From the NCBI GenBank assembly GCA_947627125.1, contig CANQUY010000002.1, positions 1-33,723 of the forward strand: a DNA stretch of 33,723 nt. The letters are read 5' to 3'. Both the position numbers and the translations under genes were made by a program. The notes below the pieces were generated by a model, which worked only from the letters and a program-made list of their open reading frames with translations, was not told the DNA's origin and ran no database searches. Each line of letters starts with the position of its first letter. Positions within the stretch are counted from its first letter, which is position 1. This document shows, one piece after another, positions 7,934-16,837 of this stretch. This stretch comes from an uncultured Clostridia bacterium (GTDB taxonomy: Bacteria; Bacillota; Clostridia; Christensenellales; Borkfalkiaceae).

Positions 7934-9592
7934 ATGGTCAATAAAGACATTGAAGATATGGACATAGATGAGGCCGACGTTTCCCCTGCATCCGCGGATA
8001 CGGAGGAGGAAAGTGCGACCGAATCGGAAACATACTATGACGCGGAGCCCGAAGAGGACCGCAGTCATGCGGAGCCGCCCGTTAAGGCGGGGAAATACCG
8101 CGCTTTTTCGATCATATTCTTCCTGCTCACGGCGGGCGGACTCTTTTTGGGGCTGCTCGGGAAGTTCATCCCGTGGCTGTCCCCCACCTATTACAGCGGA
8201 AACACAGGGCTCAACGATTCCCTGCTCGGCTTCTTCCTCACGCGCATGAAGGACATTGCCTCCGCCTCCTTCACCGCTTTGGACGCCATTGCCGTGGTTG
8301 CGGCCTTGGTACTCCTCGCTACCGTGCTCATCTCGGTCATTACGCTGTTCATCTCCCTCTTTTCCGCACGGCGGGCAAGGCGCGCCGCCGCCCTCTCGGG
8401 AACGGTTTCTCTCCTTTCGTACACCCTCGCATTCTTGTGGGCGATCTGCGTCAACAGCTTGACGATGCCTGCGTTCAGCGCGGAGGCCGTCGATGTGCCC
8501 GTCGCCCTTATCACCCTTCTGCTCTTTGTCTTCATGACGGTGTTTTCCATCATCGAAAACGGGAAAGCGGGGCTCTTCAGCGCGGGGATCTACCTCTTCT
8601 CCGTCATTTCCTGCTTTGCGATCTTCTTCCCCGGTTCCTTCACGGAATCCCACTTCATCCTTCTCAAGACGTTCACCCAAAACCCCATCTATAATTCCTT
8701 CGTCCTCGCGGCGCTCGCCGTCATTCTTGCGACGCTCGTCATCTCCGTGATCGCGTTCCTGCACAAGCGGAGGGGGATCCTGTTTATCGTGCTCTCCTCC
8801 CTTCAGCTCGCCGTCGTGCTCCTGCTCTGCATCGCGGGCTGCGGCCTCGGCAAGAACTGGAGCCTGCAATTCTTCCAGAACGGCTCGCTGATCCCCTCGC
8901 TCGTTTTGATCTTCGCCTCCCTCGGCGCGGTGCTCTTCGCGGGCCTCACGCTTGCGGTCCAGCAGAAACAGAGGCAGCTTGCCGCAGAAGAAGATGAGGA
9001 TGAGGACTACACCGAGGCTGAATTCTACGACACCGACGACAAGGACGATACCTACGACGACGCCGACGACGAGGAAACGGAAACCGTGCCGCACGAGTAT
9101 GCAACGGAGGCGGAAGAGGATGTGACCGACGAGGACTACCGCTATTCGGACGGAGAGGGCTACGAAGAGCCTGCAGAACCCGAACCTTTCCACGAAGAGG
9201 AGATGAGCGCATTCGAGCGCGAAATGTTCTCCCTCGCGGAAAAGGGTGCGGAGGAAACGCCCGCGGAGGAGGAAAGCATTCCCCCCGCCCCGCAGTATGC
9301 GCCGCCGGCCCCCGCGTTCCGCCCCGTCAACGTCTACACCGACCCCACGATGCAATACGTCTACGACCCCTTCATCAACGAGCTCACGCCCGAGGAGAAG
9401 GACGAGTTCGGCGACCTCTTCATTGCCTGCAAGTCGGGCAAATTCGGCGACCTTCCCGTCTACCATATCGGCGGAGATAACAGGGAATTTTTCGACAAGG
9501 TGTGGATCCGCTACGGCCTCTACGACATGTCCCCGAACCTCCGCGACAAGATCTTCAACTACCTCAGAAGATACAGAAGCAAACAGCAGTAA
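7934..9592 (+). CDS. Multi-pass membrane protein with acidic linker and conserved-looking C-terminal cytosolic domain; function unknown
   Basis: 552 aa from ATG at 7934 (SD AAGGAG at 7921); multiple TM helices, then Asp/Glu/Tyr-rich segment, then YVYDPFINELTPEEKDEFGDLFIACKSGKFGDLPVYHIGGDNREFFDKVWIRYGLYDMSPNLRDKIFNYLRRY. Confidence 0.85.
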   Translation: MVNKDIEDMDIDEADVSPASADTEEESATESETYYDAEPEEDRSHAEPPVKAGKYRAFSIIFFLLTAGGLFLGLLGKFIPWLSPTYYSGNTGLNDSLLGFFLTRMKDIASASFTALDAIAVVAALVLLATVLISVITLFISLFSARRARRAAALSGTVSLLSYTLAFLWAICVNSLTMPAFSAEAVDVPVALITLLLFVFMTVFSIIENGKAGLFSAGIYLFSVISCFAIFFPGSFTESHFILLKTFTQNPIYNSFVLAALAVILATLVISVIAFLHKRRGILFIVLSSLQLAVVLLLCIAGCGLGKNWSLQFFQNGSLIPSLVLIFASLGAVLFAGLTLAVQQKQRQLAAEEDEDEDYTEAEFYDTDDKDDTYDDADDEETETVPHEYATEAEEDVTDEDYRYSDGEGYEEPAEPEPFHEEEMSAFEREMFSLAEKGAEETPAEEESIPPAPQYAPPAPAFRPVNVYTDPTMQYVYDPFINELTPEEKDEFGDLFIACKSGKFGDLPVYHIGGDNREFFDKVWIRYGLYDMSPNLRDKIFNYLRRYRSKQQ

Positions 9593-9602
9593 ACTTAATA
9601 CA

Positions 9603-9636
9603 GCGGCCCGCCGAAGGATCGGCGGGCCGCTTTTTT
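9603..9636 (+). terminator. Intrinsic terminator
   Basis: GCGGCCCGCCG-AAGGAT-CGGCGGGCCGC-TTTTTT. Confidence 0.92.
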
Positions 9637-9648
9637 GCGCTATAAGTG

Positions 9649-11397
9649 TTATTTTTTGGGTTTGATCGCAATGTTGGCCTCGTCGAGCTGTTTCTGTTCG
9701 ACGGGCGAGGGAGCGTTCATCATGAGGTCGCGGGCCTTGGCGTTCATCGGGAAGGCGATGACCTCGCGGATGTTCGTCGTATCGGCGATGAGCATGACCA
9801 TTCTGTCCACCCCGGGAGCGACGCCCGCGTGCGGCGGTGCGCCGTATTCAAAGGCGTTGTAGAGGGCGGGGAACTTCTTGACGACCTCTTCCTTGCCGAT
9901 CCCGACGAGGGAGAACGCCTTTAACATGATCTCGGGGTCGTGGTTTCTGACTGCGCCCGAAGAAAGTTCCACGCCGTTGCAGACGATATCGTATTGGTAG
10001 GCCAAGATCTTTAAGGGATCCTGTTCAAACGCCTTCATTCCGCCCTGCGGCATGGAGAAGGGATTGTGGCAGAACTCGAGCTCGCCGCTCTCCTCGCCGA
10101 TCTCGTACATGGGGAAATCGACGATCCAGCAGAATCTGTAGACGTTCTTTTCGAGGAGATCGAGCCCCGTTCCCAGCATGGTGCGGAGGATCCCCGCTCT
10201 CTTCTGCACGTCCTGCAATTTGTCCTCGGCGGTGAGGGCAATGAAGCAATCCCTTTCAACGCCGAGCAGTTTCTTCCACGCGTCCACATTTTCGGCAACG
10301 AACTTTGCAATGCCGCCCGCGGGTGCGCCGTTCTCGTCCAGCTTGAACCAGAACATTTTGCCGCCCTCCGTCCGCACGGTGAAGTCCTCGGCCGTCTTGT
10401 CGATCCACTTCCTCGGCACGTTCACGCCGCTGACAGCAATGGCCTTGACATGCTTGAGCATGAGAGGGTCGAATCCGCAGTTCACGGTGAGCTCCGTCAC
10501 ATCTTTGATGAGGAGAGGGTTGCGAAGATCGGGCTTGTCGGTGCCGTAGTCCTCGAGGGCGGTGAGGTAGGGAATGCGGCGGAACGGGGGCCGATCGGCC
10601 TCCCAGCCGCTGTACTTCGCAAACACGGGCGGCAGGACCTTTTCGAGCACGGCGAACACGTCCTCCTGCTCCGCAAAGGCCATCTCGATATCGAGCTGGT
10701 AGAATTCCCCGGGGGAACGGTCCGCCCTCGCGTCCTCATCGCGGAAACAGGGCGCGATCTGGAAATATTTATCGAACCCCGAGCACATGAGGAGCTGTTT
10801 ATACTGCTGGGGCGCCTGCGGGAGCGCATAGAATTCCCCGGGATAGAGGCGGCTCGGCACAATGTAGTCGCGTGCGCCCTCGGGCGAGGAGCTCGTCAGA
10901 ATGGGCGTGGAGATCTCTGTGAAGCCCTGCTCGGTCATGAGCTTTCTGAGGTCCTCGATGATATGGGAGCGGAGCACGATCTTGTCGCGCACGGCGGGGT
11001 TTCTGAGGTCGAGGAAGCGATAGCGAAGGCGCGCATCCTCCCCCGCCTCGGTGGAATGGGAAACCTCGAAGGGAAGCGCGGGCATAAGACGCCGCCCAAG
11101 CACTTCCACCTTCTCGGGAACGATCTCAATGAGGCCCGTGGGGAGTTTTTCGTTGGGGGAAGAGCGAAGGACCACGGTGCCCTCGACGGAAACGGTGGAC
11201 TCGGTGGGAATGTCACGGAGCCGGGAGAGGCAGGGTTCTTCTTCCGCCACCACCTGCGTCGTGCCGTAGAAGTCGCGGATGACCGCAAAGAGGAGGCCGC
11301 CCTTGTCGCGCTTGGAATCGAGCCAACCGGCGATTTTGACCTTTTTCCCCGCATCGGACGCGCGGAGTTCGTTACAGTTGTGAGTTCTGAATGCCAT
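9649..11397 (-). CDS. aspS: Aspartyl-tRNA synthetase, bacterial type
   Basis: MAFRTHNCNELRASDAGKKVKIAGWLDSKRDKGGLLFAVIRDFYG...; FRDEDARADRSPGEFYQLDIEMAF; GVAPGVDRMVMLI. Confidence 0.97.
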   Translation of the reverse strand: MAFRTHNCNELRASDAGKKVKIAGWLDSKRDKGGLLFAVIRDFYGTTQVVAEEEPCLSRLRDIPTESTVSVEGTVVLRSSPNEKLPTGLIEIVPEKVEVLGRRLMPALPFEVSHSTEAGEDARLRYRFLDLRNPAVRDKIVLRSHIIEDLRKLMTEQGFTEISTPILTSSSPEGARDYIVPSRLYPGEFYALPQAPQQYKQLLMCSGFDKYFQIAPCFRDEDARADRSPGEFYQLDIEMAFAEQEDVFAVLEKVLPPVFAKYSGWEADRPPFRRIPYLTALEDYGTDKPDLRNPLLIKDVTELTVNCGFDPLMLKHVKAIAVSGVNVPRKWIDKTAEDFTVRTEGGKMFWFKLDENGAPAGGIAKFVAENVDAWKKLLGVERDCFIALTAEDKLQDVQKRAGILRTMLGTGLDLLEKNVYRFCWIVDFPMYEIGEESGELEFCHNPFSMPQGGMKAFEQDPLKILAYQYDIVCNGVELSSGAVRNHDPEIMLKAFSLVGIGKEEVVKKFPALYNAFEYGAPPHAGVAPGVDRMVMLIADTTNIREVIAFPMNAKARDLMMNAPSPVEQKQLDEANIAIKPKK

Positions 11398-11545
11398 AAA
11401 ATTACCCTTCAGTGAGATTTTTTCTTTTATTGTATGCCTAACGAAGAGAAAAGTCAAGTTGAAGGAATGAAAATTAAAAATTTAAAATGAAAAATTAAAA
11501 AATACACTCATGTCCCCGCGGCTGCGCCTTGGGATGAGGGCGGCG

Positions 11546-11573
11546 TCATGCTGAGCGTACGCGAAGCATCCCG
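11546..11573 (+). repeat. Minimal single hairpin (family C)
   Basis: ATGCTGAGCGTACGCGAAGCAT. Confidence 0.7.
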
Positions 11574-11594
11574 TTAAACGCACGGGGCCCGTTG

Positions 11595-11660
11595 GCGGCG
11601 TCATGCTGAGAACGGGTGTACAACGCAGTCTACGGAAGTCGGACCGAAGCATCTCGCCGC
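11595..11660 (+). repeat. Solo left arm (L4) of family A
   Basis: gcggcgtcatgctgag...ccgaagcatctcgccgc, followed by linker and another L arm rather than an R arm. Confidence 0.88.
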
Positions 11661-11683
11661 ATGCTTTATGGACTTTCGCCGTA

Positions 11684-11833
11684 GCGGCGTCATGCTGAGA
11701 ACGAGAGTGCAACGCAGTCTACGGAAGTCGGACCGAAGCATCTCGCCGCCCACATTACGGACATTCGCCGCGAGATTCTTCGGGTCAAGTCCTTTGACTT
11801 CGTTCCTGCTCCGTTTCTCAGAATGACGCGGCG
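11684..11833 (+). repeat. Family A element, copy A5 (L+R)
   Basis: L 11684-11749 and R 11766-11833. Confidence 0.92.
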
Positions 11834-11870
11834 GGGCCGACGCGGCGGCACGGAAACGCGGTGCAGAAAA

Positions 11871-11902
11871 CGCCGCCCGCGGACAGGCGTCCGCGGGCGG
11901 CG
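11871..11902 (-). terminator. Intrinsic terminator of the XRE gene
   Basis: Minus strand CGCCGCCCGCGGA-CGCCTG-TCCGCGGGCGGCG-TTTT just 3' of the stop at 11908. Confidence 0.82.
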
Positions 11903-11907
11903 ATCGT

Positions 11908-12114
11908 TTATTTCAATCCAAGAAGCTCATCGATCGATATCTCAAAAAATTTGGCGATCTTGATCAGCGAATCGTAATCGGGTTCATGCCTGCCCGACTC
12001 CCAAAAACTCACAGTTTGATTACAGAAGCCGAGCGCTTCGCCAAGCGCTTTCTGCGTCATTCCCCTCGCTTGCCGCAGCTCTTTCAACTGTCTGCCAAAG
12101 TAATTGTCTTTCAT
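11908..12114 (-). CDS. XRE-family HTH transcriptional regulator
   Basis: 68 aa MKDNYFGRQLKELRQARGMTQKALGEALGFCNQTVSFWESGRHEPDYDSLIKIAKFFEISIDELLGLK. Confidence 0.93.
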   Translation of the reverse strand: MKDNYFGRQLKELRQARGMTQKALGEALGFCNQTVSFWESGRHEPDYDSLIKIAKFFEISIDELLGLK

Positions 12115-12135
12115 AAAAAAATGATATCAAAATTT

Positions 12136-12177
12136 TCCTACAAATCGTTGACTTCCTACAAATCGTAGGATTATAAT
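12136..12177 (+). promoter_or_regulatory. Promoter with duplicated putative operator between XRE gene and divergent small ORF
   Basis: TTGACT (12148-12153), 18 bp, TATAAT (12172-12177); the spacer contains TCCTAC-AAATC-GTAGGA (12154-12170), and a second copy tcctacaaatcgttga starts at 12136, offset 18 bp. Confidence 0.75.
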
Positions 12178-12194
12178 AGGCATGAGGAAATGCT

Positions 12195-12371
12195 ATGACA
12201 TATGAAAACATTGAAATTATGGTAAAAGAACTGCGCGCGGCTTATTTAGCACTCGTCCATGCATGCATGAATTGCAATATGTCCGACGCAAATGAAAGAA
12301 AGACCGTGTTTCGATTGAAAGAAGAAGTTTTTGGGCTGTACATAAAAAATACACGCTGTTTCACAAGATAA
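12195..12371 (+). CDS. Small 58-aa protein divergent from the XRE gene (not in supplied ORF track)
   Basis: MTYENIEIMVKELRAAYLALVHACMNCNMSDANERKTVFRLKEEVFGLYIKNTRCFTR; GAGGA SD upstream; sits behind a good promoter. Confidence 0.65.
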   Translation: MTYENIEIMVKELRAAYLALVHACMNCNMSDANERKTVFRLKEEVFGLYIKNTRCFTR

Positions 12372-12448
12372 AAAAATGACCCTCCAAACTGCGGGTAAAG
12401 CGGCGGGCCGCTCATGCTGAATCCTGTTAAACACACGGGGGCCTGTGG

Positions 12449-12514
12449 GCGGCGTCATGCTGAGAATGGGAGTTGTACGCAGTCTACGGAAGCCAAACCG
12501 AAGCATCTCGCCGC
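12449..12514 (+). repeat. Solo left arm (L6) of family A
   Basis: First of three directly repeated L arms. Confidence 0.88.
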
Positions 12515-12537
12515 ACGCTTTACGGACATTCGCCGTA

Positions 12538-12603
12538 GCGGCGTCATGCTGAGAATGGGAGTTGTACGCAGTCTACGGAAGCCAAATCGAAGCATCTCGC
12601 CGC
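12538..12603 (+). repeat. Solo left arm (L7) of family A
   Basis: Second of three directly repeated L arms. Confidence 0.88.
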
Positions 12604-12626
12604 ATGCTTTATGAACTTTCGCCGTA

Positions 12627-12776
12627 GCGGCGTCATGCTGAGAACGGGAGTGCAACGCAGTCTACGGAAGTCGGACCGAAGCATCTCGCCGCACACATTG
12701 CGGACATTCGCCGCGAGATTCTTCGGGTCAAGTCCTTTGACTTCGTTCCTGCTCCCCTTCTCAGAGTGACGCGGCG
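12627..12776 (+). repeat. Family A element, copy A8 (L+R)
   Basis: L 12627-12692, R 12709-12776; R stem ATTCT/AGAGT (one G-T wobble). Confidence 0.9.
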
Positions 12777-12791
12777 GCCCTGCTCCCGTTG

Positions 12792-12940
12792 GCGGCGTCA
12801 TGCTGAGAACGAGAGTACAACGCAGTCTACGAGGGTTCTACCGAAGCATCTCGCCGCATGCTTTACGGATCTCCGCCGCGAGATTCTTCGGGTTAGTTTC
12901 CGTCCTCTCCTCCCTCTCCGTTTCTCAGAATGACGCGGCG
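12792..12940 (+). repeat. Family A element, copy A9
   Basis: L+R arms. Confidence 0.9.
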
Positions 12941-12960
12941 GCACTGCTCCGTCGGTTTTA

Positions 12961-12990
12961 TGGGATTCTTCGCTGCGCTCAGAATGAGCG
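12961..12990 (+). repeat. Minimal single hairpin (family C, reverse orientation)
   Basis: ATTCTTCGCTGCGCTCAGAAT. Confidence 0.7.
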
Positions 12991-12995
12991 CGGCG

Positions 12996-13080
12996 GAGCC
13001 GACGCGGCGACACGGGGGCGCGGTGCAGAAAACGCCGCCCGCGGACATGCGTCCGCGGGCGGCGATCGTTTATTTCATCC
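12996..13080. repeat. Second copy of the XRE-gene 3' end and terminator block (first copy ~11834-11918)
   Basis: cggtgcagaaaacgccgcccgcggaca[t/g]gcgtccgcgggcggcgatcgtttatttca present in both places; only a terminator and stop-codon remnant at this one. Confidence 0.8.
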
Positions 13081-13160
13081 CACTAGATAAAACAAAAAAA
13101 TGACCTGCCAAACCGGTGGTTTTGCTTTTGGTGGAAGAAATGGGAGTCCGTTGATATACG

Positions 13161-13193
13161 GGAAATACCTGCGGACATGCCGCAGGTATTTCC
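13161..13193. terminator. 14-bp perfect hairpin downstream of the 13228-13899 gene (no clear T tract)
   Basis: GGAAATACCTGCGG-ACATG-CCGCAGGTATTTCC. Confidence 0.5.
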
Positions 13194-13227
13194 TTTCTAA
13201 GGAGGAAAGATAATATCTTAAGTATGA

Positions 13228-13899
13228 TCAGAAGATACTGCCGCCGCGGGAGGACGGATTGTCCGTCTTAGGCTCCCATGTGACCTCCGCCACCGTTTCG
13301 AGCTTGACGCAATCCACGGTGGGTCCGCCCGTACTTCCGTTTTTAAACGTATTGGGAAGTACGATGAGCGACAGGGTATTCATCCCCTCTTTCAGCTTGA
13401 TATTGGTCGAAACCGTCTTATCGTAGAACTTCATTTCGTCCATGGAAGAATTTTCGACATATATCGTCTGATAGGAGATATCTGCGTCATTCAATTTTAC
13501 GGCAAAGGACGTGGGATCGAGAGAAAGAGCGCCGAGTTCGGAGCCAAGTCGAAGCACGATGGCGGCGGAAGCTTCCTTGTCTGCATTGAATACGAAATCC
13601 AGCCTGAGGTTCGCGCTATAGGTATACCCGACGTAATAGCCGTTGCTCCAACCTTTCGCCTTTTCCGCTTCGGTCCCTTGCCCATAGATCATCTCAACGC
13701 CGCCCTGGTCGGAAGAGATCCCCGCGCCCTGTACGTTGTCGAGGTCGATATACTCCGCCTCGAGAACATAGGATCTTACGCCCGCCTGTCCCGAGCCGCC
13801 GCCGTTTTCTCCGCCGTTGTCCGTTGAAGTGCAACCCGCCATGAGTGCACATGCAGCCAGTGTCGCAAGCGCGAGCGCGGCAAAATTTTTAACTTTCAT
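13228..13899 (-). CDS. Lipoprotein with CBM6/35-like (galactose-binding-fold-like) domain
   Basis: Signal peptide with lipobox LMAGC; YVLEAEYIDL... and ...GGPTVDCVKLETV resemble the ends of carbohydrate-binding modules. Confidence 0.65.
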   Translation of the reverse strand: MKVKNFAALALATLAACALMAGCTSTDNGGENGGGSGQAGVRSYVLEAEYIDLDNVQGAGISSDQGGVEMIYGQGTEAEKAKGWSNGYYVGYTYSANLRLDFVFNADKEASAAIVLRLGSELGALSLDPTSFAVKLNDADISYQTIYVENSSMDEMKFYDKTVSTNIKLKEGMNTLSLIVLPNTFKNGSTGGPTVDCVKLETVAEVTWEPKTDNPSSRGGSIF

Positions 13900-16837
13900 C
13901 TTGTTTTTGCTCCTTTTTATGTTTTTTGACGATTTTTACAACAGTCACCGCCGAGAGAGCCGCAGCCGCCGCAAAGATAATGCAGTCGGCGACGATGATC
14001 CATACGACCCACACGGGCGTGGTATATCCCCAAACGACGTCGGCGCCGTAACCGTTCATCGCGCACGAATTTGCGACCGTATAGAGGATATTCTTTGCCG
14101 CACGGCGGATACAGGAAATATCTGTGGGGGTCGTGACGGAAGTGGGGCTCTTACCCGCCGAGAGATTTAAATCTCCTCCCGCACGGATCATCTGGTCGGC
14201 GTCCATATAGCTTTTGAGGTTAAAATCGGTGATCACCGTGCCCTCAAAGCCCCATTCGTTGCGCAGAAGTTCTGTGAGAAGCGCATAGCTGCCGCCCGTC
14301 CATGTGGTGCCGATACGGTTGAAAGAGGACATCACGCCCGTTGTGCCGCCGACTTTTACGCTGTGTTCGAACGGGACAAAGTAGATCTCGCGCATCGCCT
14401 GTTCGTTTGTCCAAGTGATGAGCCCCGTCTTGTCGCGCTTGGTTTCCTGTTCGTTGAGCGCAAAATGTTTTACGAACGTATACACACCCTTGGAGCGCGC
14501 GCCCTTGATCACGTTTTCCGCCAGAATACCTGAAAGCAGTCCGTCCTCGCTGTAATATTCAAAGTTCCTGCCGCCGAATTGGGAGCGATGCAGATTGACA
14601 GCGGGCGCATACCAGCCGGAGTACGGCCTCCCGTCGCCGTCCTCGTTGCCTACAAGGCCCTCGTTGCCGATCATTCTGCCCATCTCCTCGGCAAGTTCTC
14701 TGTTCCATGAAGAGCCGAGCACGGTTTCACTCGCATAGTAGCATGTGTCATATACGGCGCTGTCGCCCATAAACAGGGCGTAACCCATGGGACCGTCGGC
14801 GTCCGTTGTGAGCGGCTTGTCGATCCCGTCGAGCGCGAGCGTCCTGAAGTTGCCCGTTGAAATGAGCGTCACCATCTGCCCGACCGTAAGCTGGTCCATG
14901 AGCTGCTCCCAGAGCGGGTCGGAAAGATCTTTTCCGATCAGATCGGCGAGCTTGACCTGCGTATCGTCGCGGCGCAATTCTTTTTGGCTCTGCGTGGGAG
15001 CTTCCGACGCATACCACGGGTCGCTCTCCTTGTCATTCAGTTTGTAATTGACCCCGTTCACGATCGCTTCGGAAGCCTCGCGGCCGTCCGACGCACCGTA
15101 GAGCACATTGTAATTTTCAAAGTTATTCTTTCTCGAGAGATATTCCGCAATTTGCCCGCTCACATCGTCGAAAAGGTTTTCGATCTTCGTCCCGGTTGCG
15201 GCATCTGTTTCGTATCGGACGTCTTCACCGAGCGAAAAAGTGAAAGATATGACGTCGCTTTCCGCCCAACAGTGAGAGCCGTTGCCGATGTAAACGGTAT
15301 ATTCTCCCGCCTCGAGTTCGTATCCACGAAAACCGTTTCCGTTGGCGTCCGCATAATCGTAGGAAGCCATGGAGCGGACGTCGAGGGTAAGCGTTACGGT
15401 ATCTTCTCCCCCCGACGGAATGAGCGCGGTTTTGCGGAAATCACCCAAAACGATATGAGGTTTTTCGATCCCGCCGTCGTAAGGAGCGGAATACCACAGC
15501 TGTACAACGTCCTTTCCCGCCATGCCGCCCGTGTTTTTGACGGTCACGTCAAAGGAGAGTGTTCCGTCGGAGGACAGAGCGGGCGCGTTGCCGTTTTCCG
15601 CTTCCCGCACAAAGGACGTATAGCTCAGCCCGTAGCCGAAAGGATAGACGACGTTTTCTTCATACCAATCTCCGCCCGCCTCCTTGGCTCTCGTTTCATA
15701 GTAACGGTATCCGAAGTAGATCCCCTCGCGGTATTCCACAAAATAGGCGTCGCTCGTCTTACCCTTATAGGTATAGCGGTTGCCGTTTTCGGAGAGATAG
15801 TTGCCGAAATTCTGAAACGTAGGATCGTCTTTGAAATTCCTCGCATACGTATCTACTGTCCTGCCCGAGGGGTTCGTCTTTCCGACGAGCACCCTTCCGA
15901 GCGCCATCACGCCCAAATTCCCGGGATCGCCGATCCAGACTGCTGCCTTGATGTTCTCATGATAGGCATAATGGGACGGGTCGTCGAGAAAGCCGAGCTC
16001 GATCGGCGAAGCGCTGTTGATGACGACAACTACTTTTTTGAAGTTTGAACACGCCTCTTCGAGCATATCGGTTTCGTTGCGGTCGAGCTGGAGATAGTGA
16101 TCGTCTGCACTGCGCGCCCCGGGGATGGGCGTCGAGCTGTTCCAATCCGTATAGGAGGAACCGTTCCAGAACATGGTACGCGGCAGGTCATACCCCTCTC
16201 CGCCGATGCGGGAGAGTACGACAAGGGCGGCGTCGGAATATTCCGCATAGCTGCTGCGCACGTTCTGCGGGTACGGCAGGGGGGCTTCCGCAATGGGGAA
16301 GCCCGTAACGACGTCGCCCATGGCGGGAACGTCAGGCCTGCCGCTGCCCGATTGGCCGCTCTCGTAGTAGGCTTTCAGGGTGGGGTTGCACTGTAAACCT
16401 ACCGCCTCAAGGCTGCCGTACAGATCCGCTACCTCATCGGAACTTGCGCCCGCGTTTGAGCCCGAGCCGCCGAGAACGAGATCGACGGAATTCTTCCCGA
16501 AAACCGAGATCTTGCCGCTTGAAAGGGGGAGTGCGGCGTCATCGTTCTTGAGGAGAACAAATCCTTCTTCGCAGATCCGTTCGTTGAGCCCGTTTGCCGC
16601 AGCGAGGACTTCATCTTTGCTCCCGTAATCGGAAGTATAGTATTGATACGCAGAGGGATCTCCGCTCTTGAGATATGTTTCACTGCCGCCGAGCATGGAA
16701 CAGACGGTGTAATACAGAAATGAATTTTGTGTGATCACGATGGAAATGATGAGCAAGAGCACGAAAAGCACCGTGAAGATGCCCGACCACACGATGAGAG
16801 GCTTTGTCAGATCATTTTTCTTCATTGTCAACACGCG
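13889..16837 (-). CDS. Membrane-anchored glycoside hydrolase family 3 protein with inverted domain order
   Basis: N-terminal TM; GH3 C-terminal-type domain first (EEGFVLLKNDDAALPL), then FnIII-like (AGKDVVQLWYSAPY), then TIM-barrel-type (YAPAVNLHRSQFGGRNFEYYSEDG...FVKHFALNEQE...GFEGTVITDF), C-terminal TM. GTG start at 16837 preferred because of AGGAGG spacing; ATG at 16825 is the alternative. Confidence 0.88.
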   Translation of the reverse strand, partial: RVLTMKKNDLTKPLIVWSGIFTVLFVLLLIISIVITQNSFLYYTVCSMLGGSETYLKSGDPSAYQYYTSDYGSKDEVLAAANGLNERICEEGFVLLKNDDAALPLSSGKISVFGKNSVDLVLGGSGSNAGASSDEVADLYGSLEAVGLQCNPTLKAYYESGQSGSGRPDVPAMGDVVTGFPIAEAPLPYPQNVRSSYAEYSDAALVVLSRIGGEGYDLPRTMFWNGSSYTDWNSSTPIPGARSADDHYLQLDRNETDMLEEACSNFKKVVVVINSASPIELGFLDDPSHYAYHENIKAAVWIGDPGNLGVMALGRVLVGKTNPSGRTVDTYARNFKDDPTFQNFGNYLSENGNRYTYKGKTSDAYFVEYREGIYFGYRYYETRAKEAGGDWYEENVVYPFGYGLSYTSFVREAENGNAPALSSDGTLSFDVTVKNTGGMAGKDVVQLWYSAPYDGGIEKPHIVLGDFRKTALIPSGGEDTVTLTLDVRSMASYDYADANGNGFRGYELEAGEYTVYIGNGSHCWAESDVISFTFSLGEDVRYETDAATGTKIENLFDDVSGQIAEYLSRKNNFENYNVLYGASDGREASEAIVNGVNYKLNDKESDPWYASEAPTQSQKELRRDDTQVKLADLIGKDLSDPLWEQLMDQLTVGQMVTLISTGNFRTLALDGIDKPLTTDADGPMGYALFMGDSAVYDTCYYASETVLGSSWNRELAEEMGRMIGNEGLVGNEDGDGRPYSGWYAPAVNLHRSQFGGRNFEYYSEDGLLSGILAENVIKGARSKGVYTFVKHFALNEQETKRDKTGLITWTNEQAMREIYFVPFEHSVKVGGTTGVMSSFNRIGTTWTGGSYALLTELLRNEWGFEGTVITDFNLKSYMDADQMIRAGGDLNLSAGKSPTSVTTPTDISCIRRAAKNILYTVANSCAMNGYGADVVWGYTTPVWVVWIIVADCIIFAAAAALSAVTVVKIVKKHKKEQKQDES

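Noticed and set aside
7775-9466. 563-aa minus-strand ORF
   Set aside because: Antisense to the well-supported 7934-9592 gene; Arg/Glu/Gly-rich shadow translation.
10066-11415. 449-aa plus-strand ORF antisense to aspS
   Set aside because: Shadow ORF of a GC-rich conserved gene; aspS on the other strand is unambiguous.
11871-11902. CGCCGCCCGCGGA hairpin as part of the paired-hairpin family
   Set aside because: Lacks TGAG/CGAA loop motif and has a T tract on the minus strand; better explained as the XRE-gene terminator.
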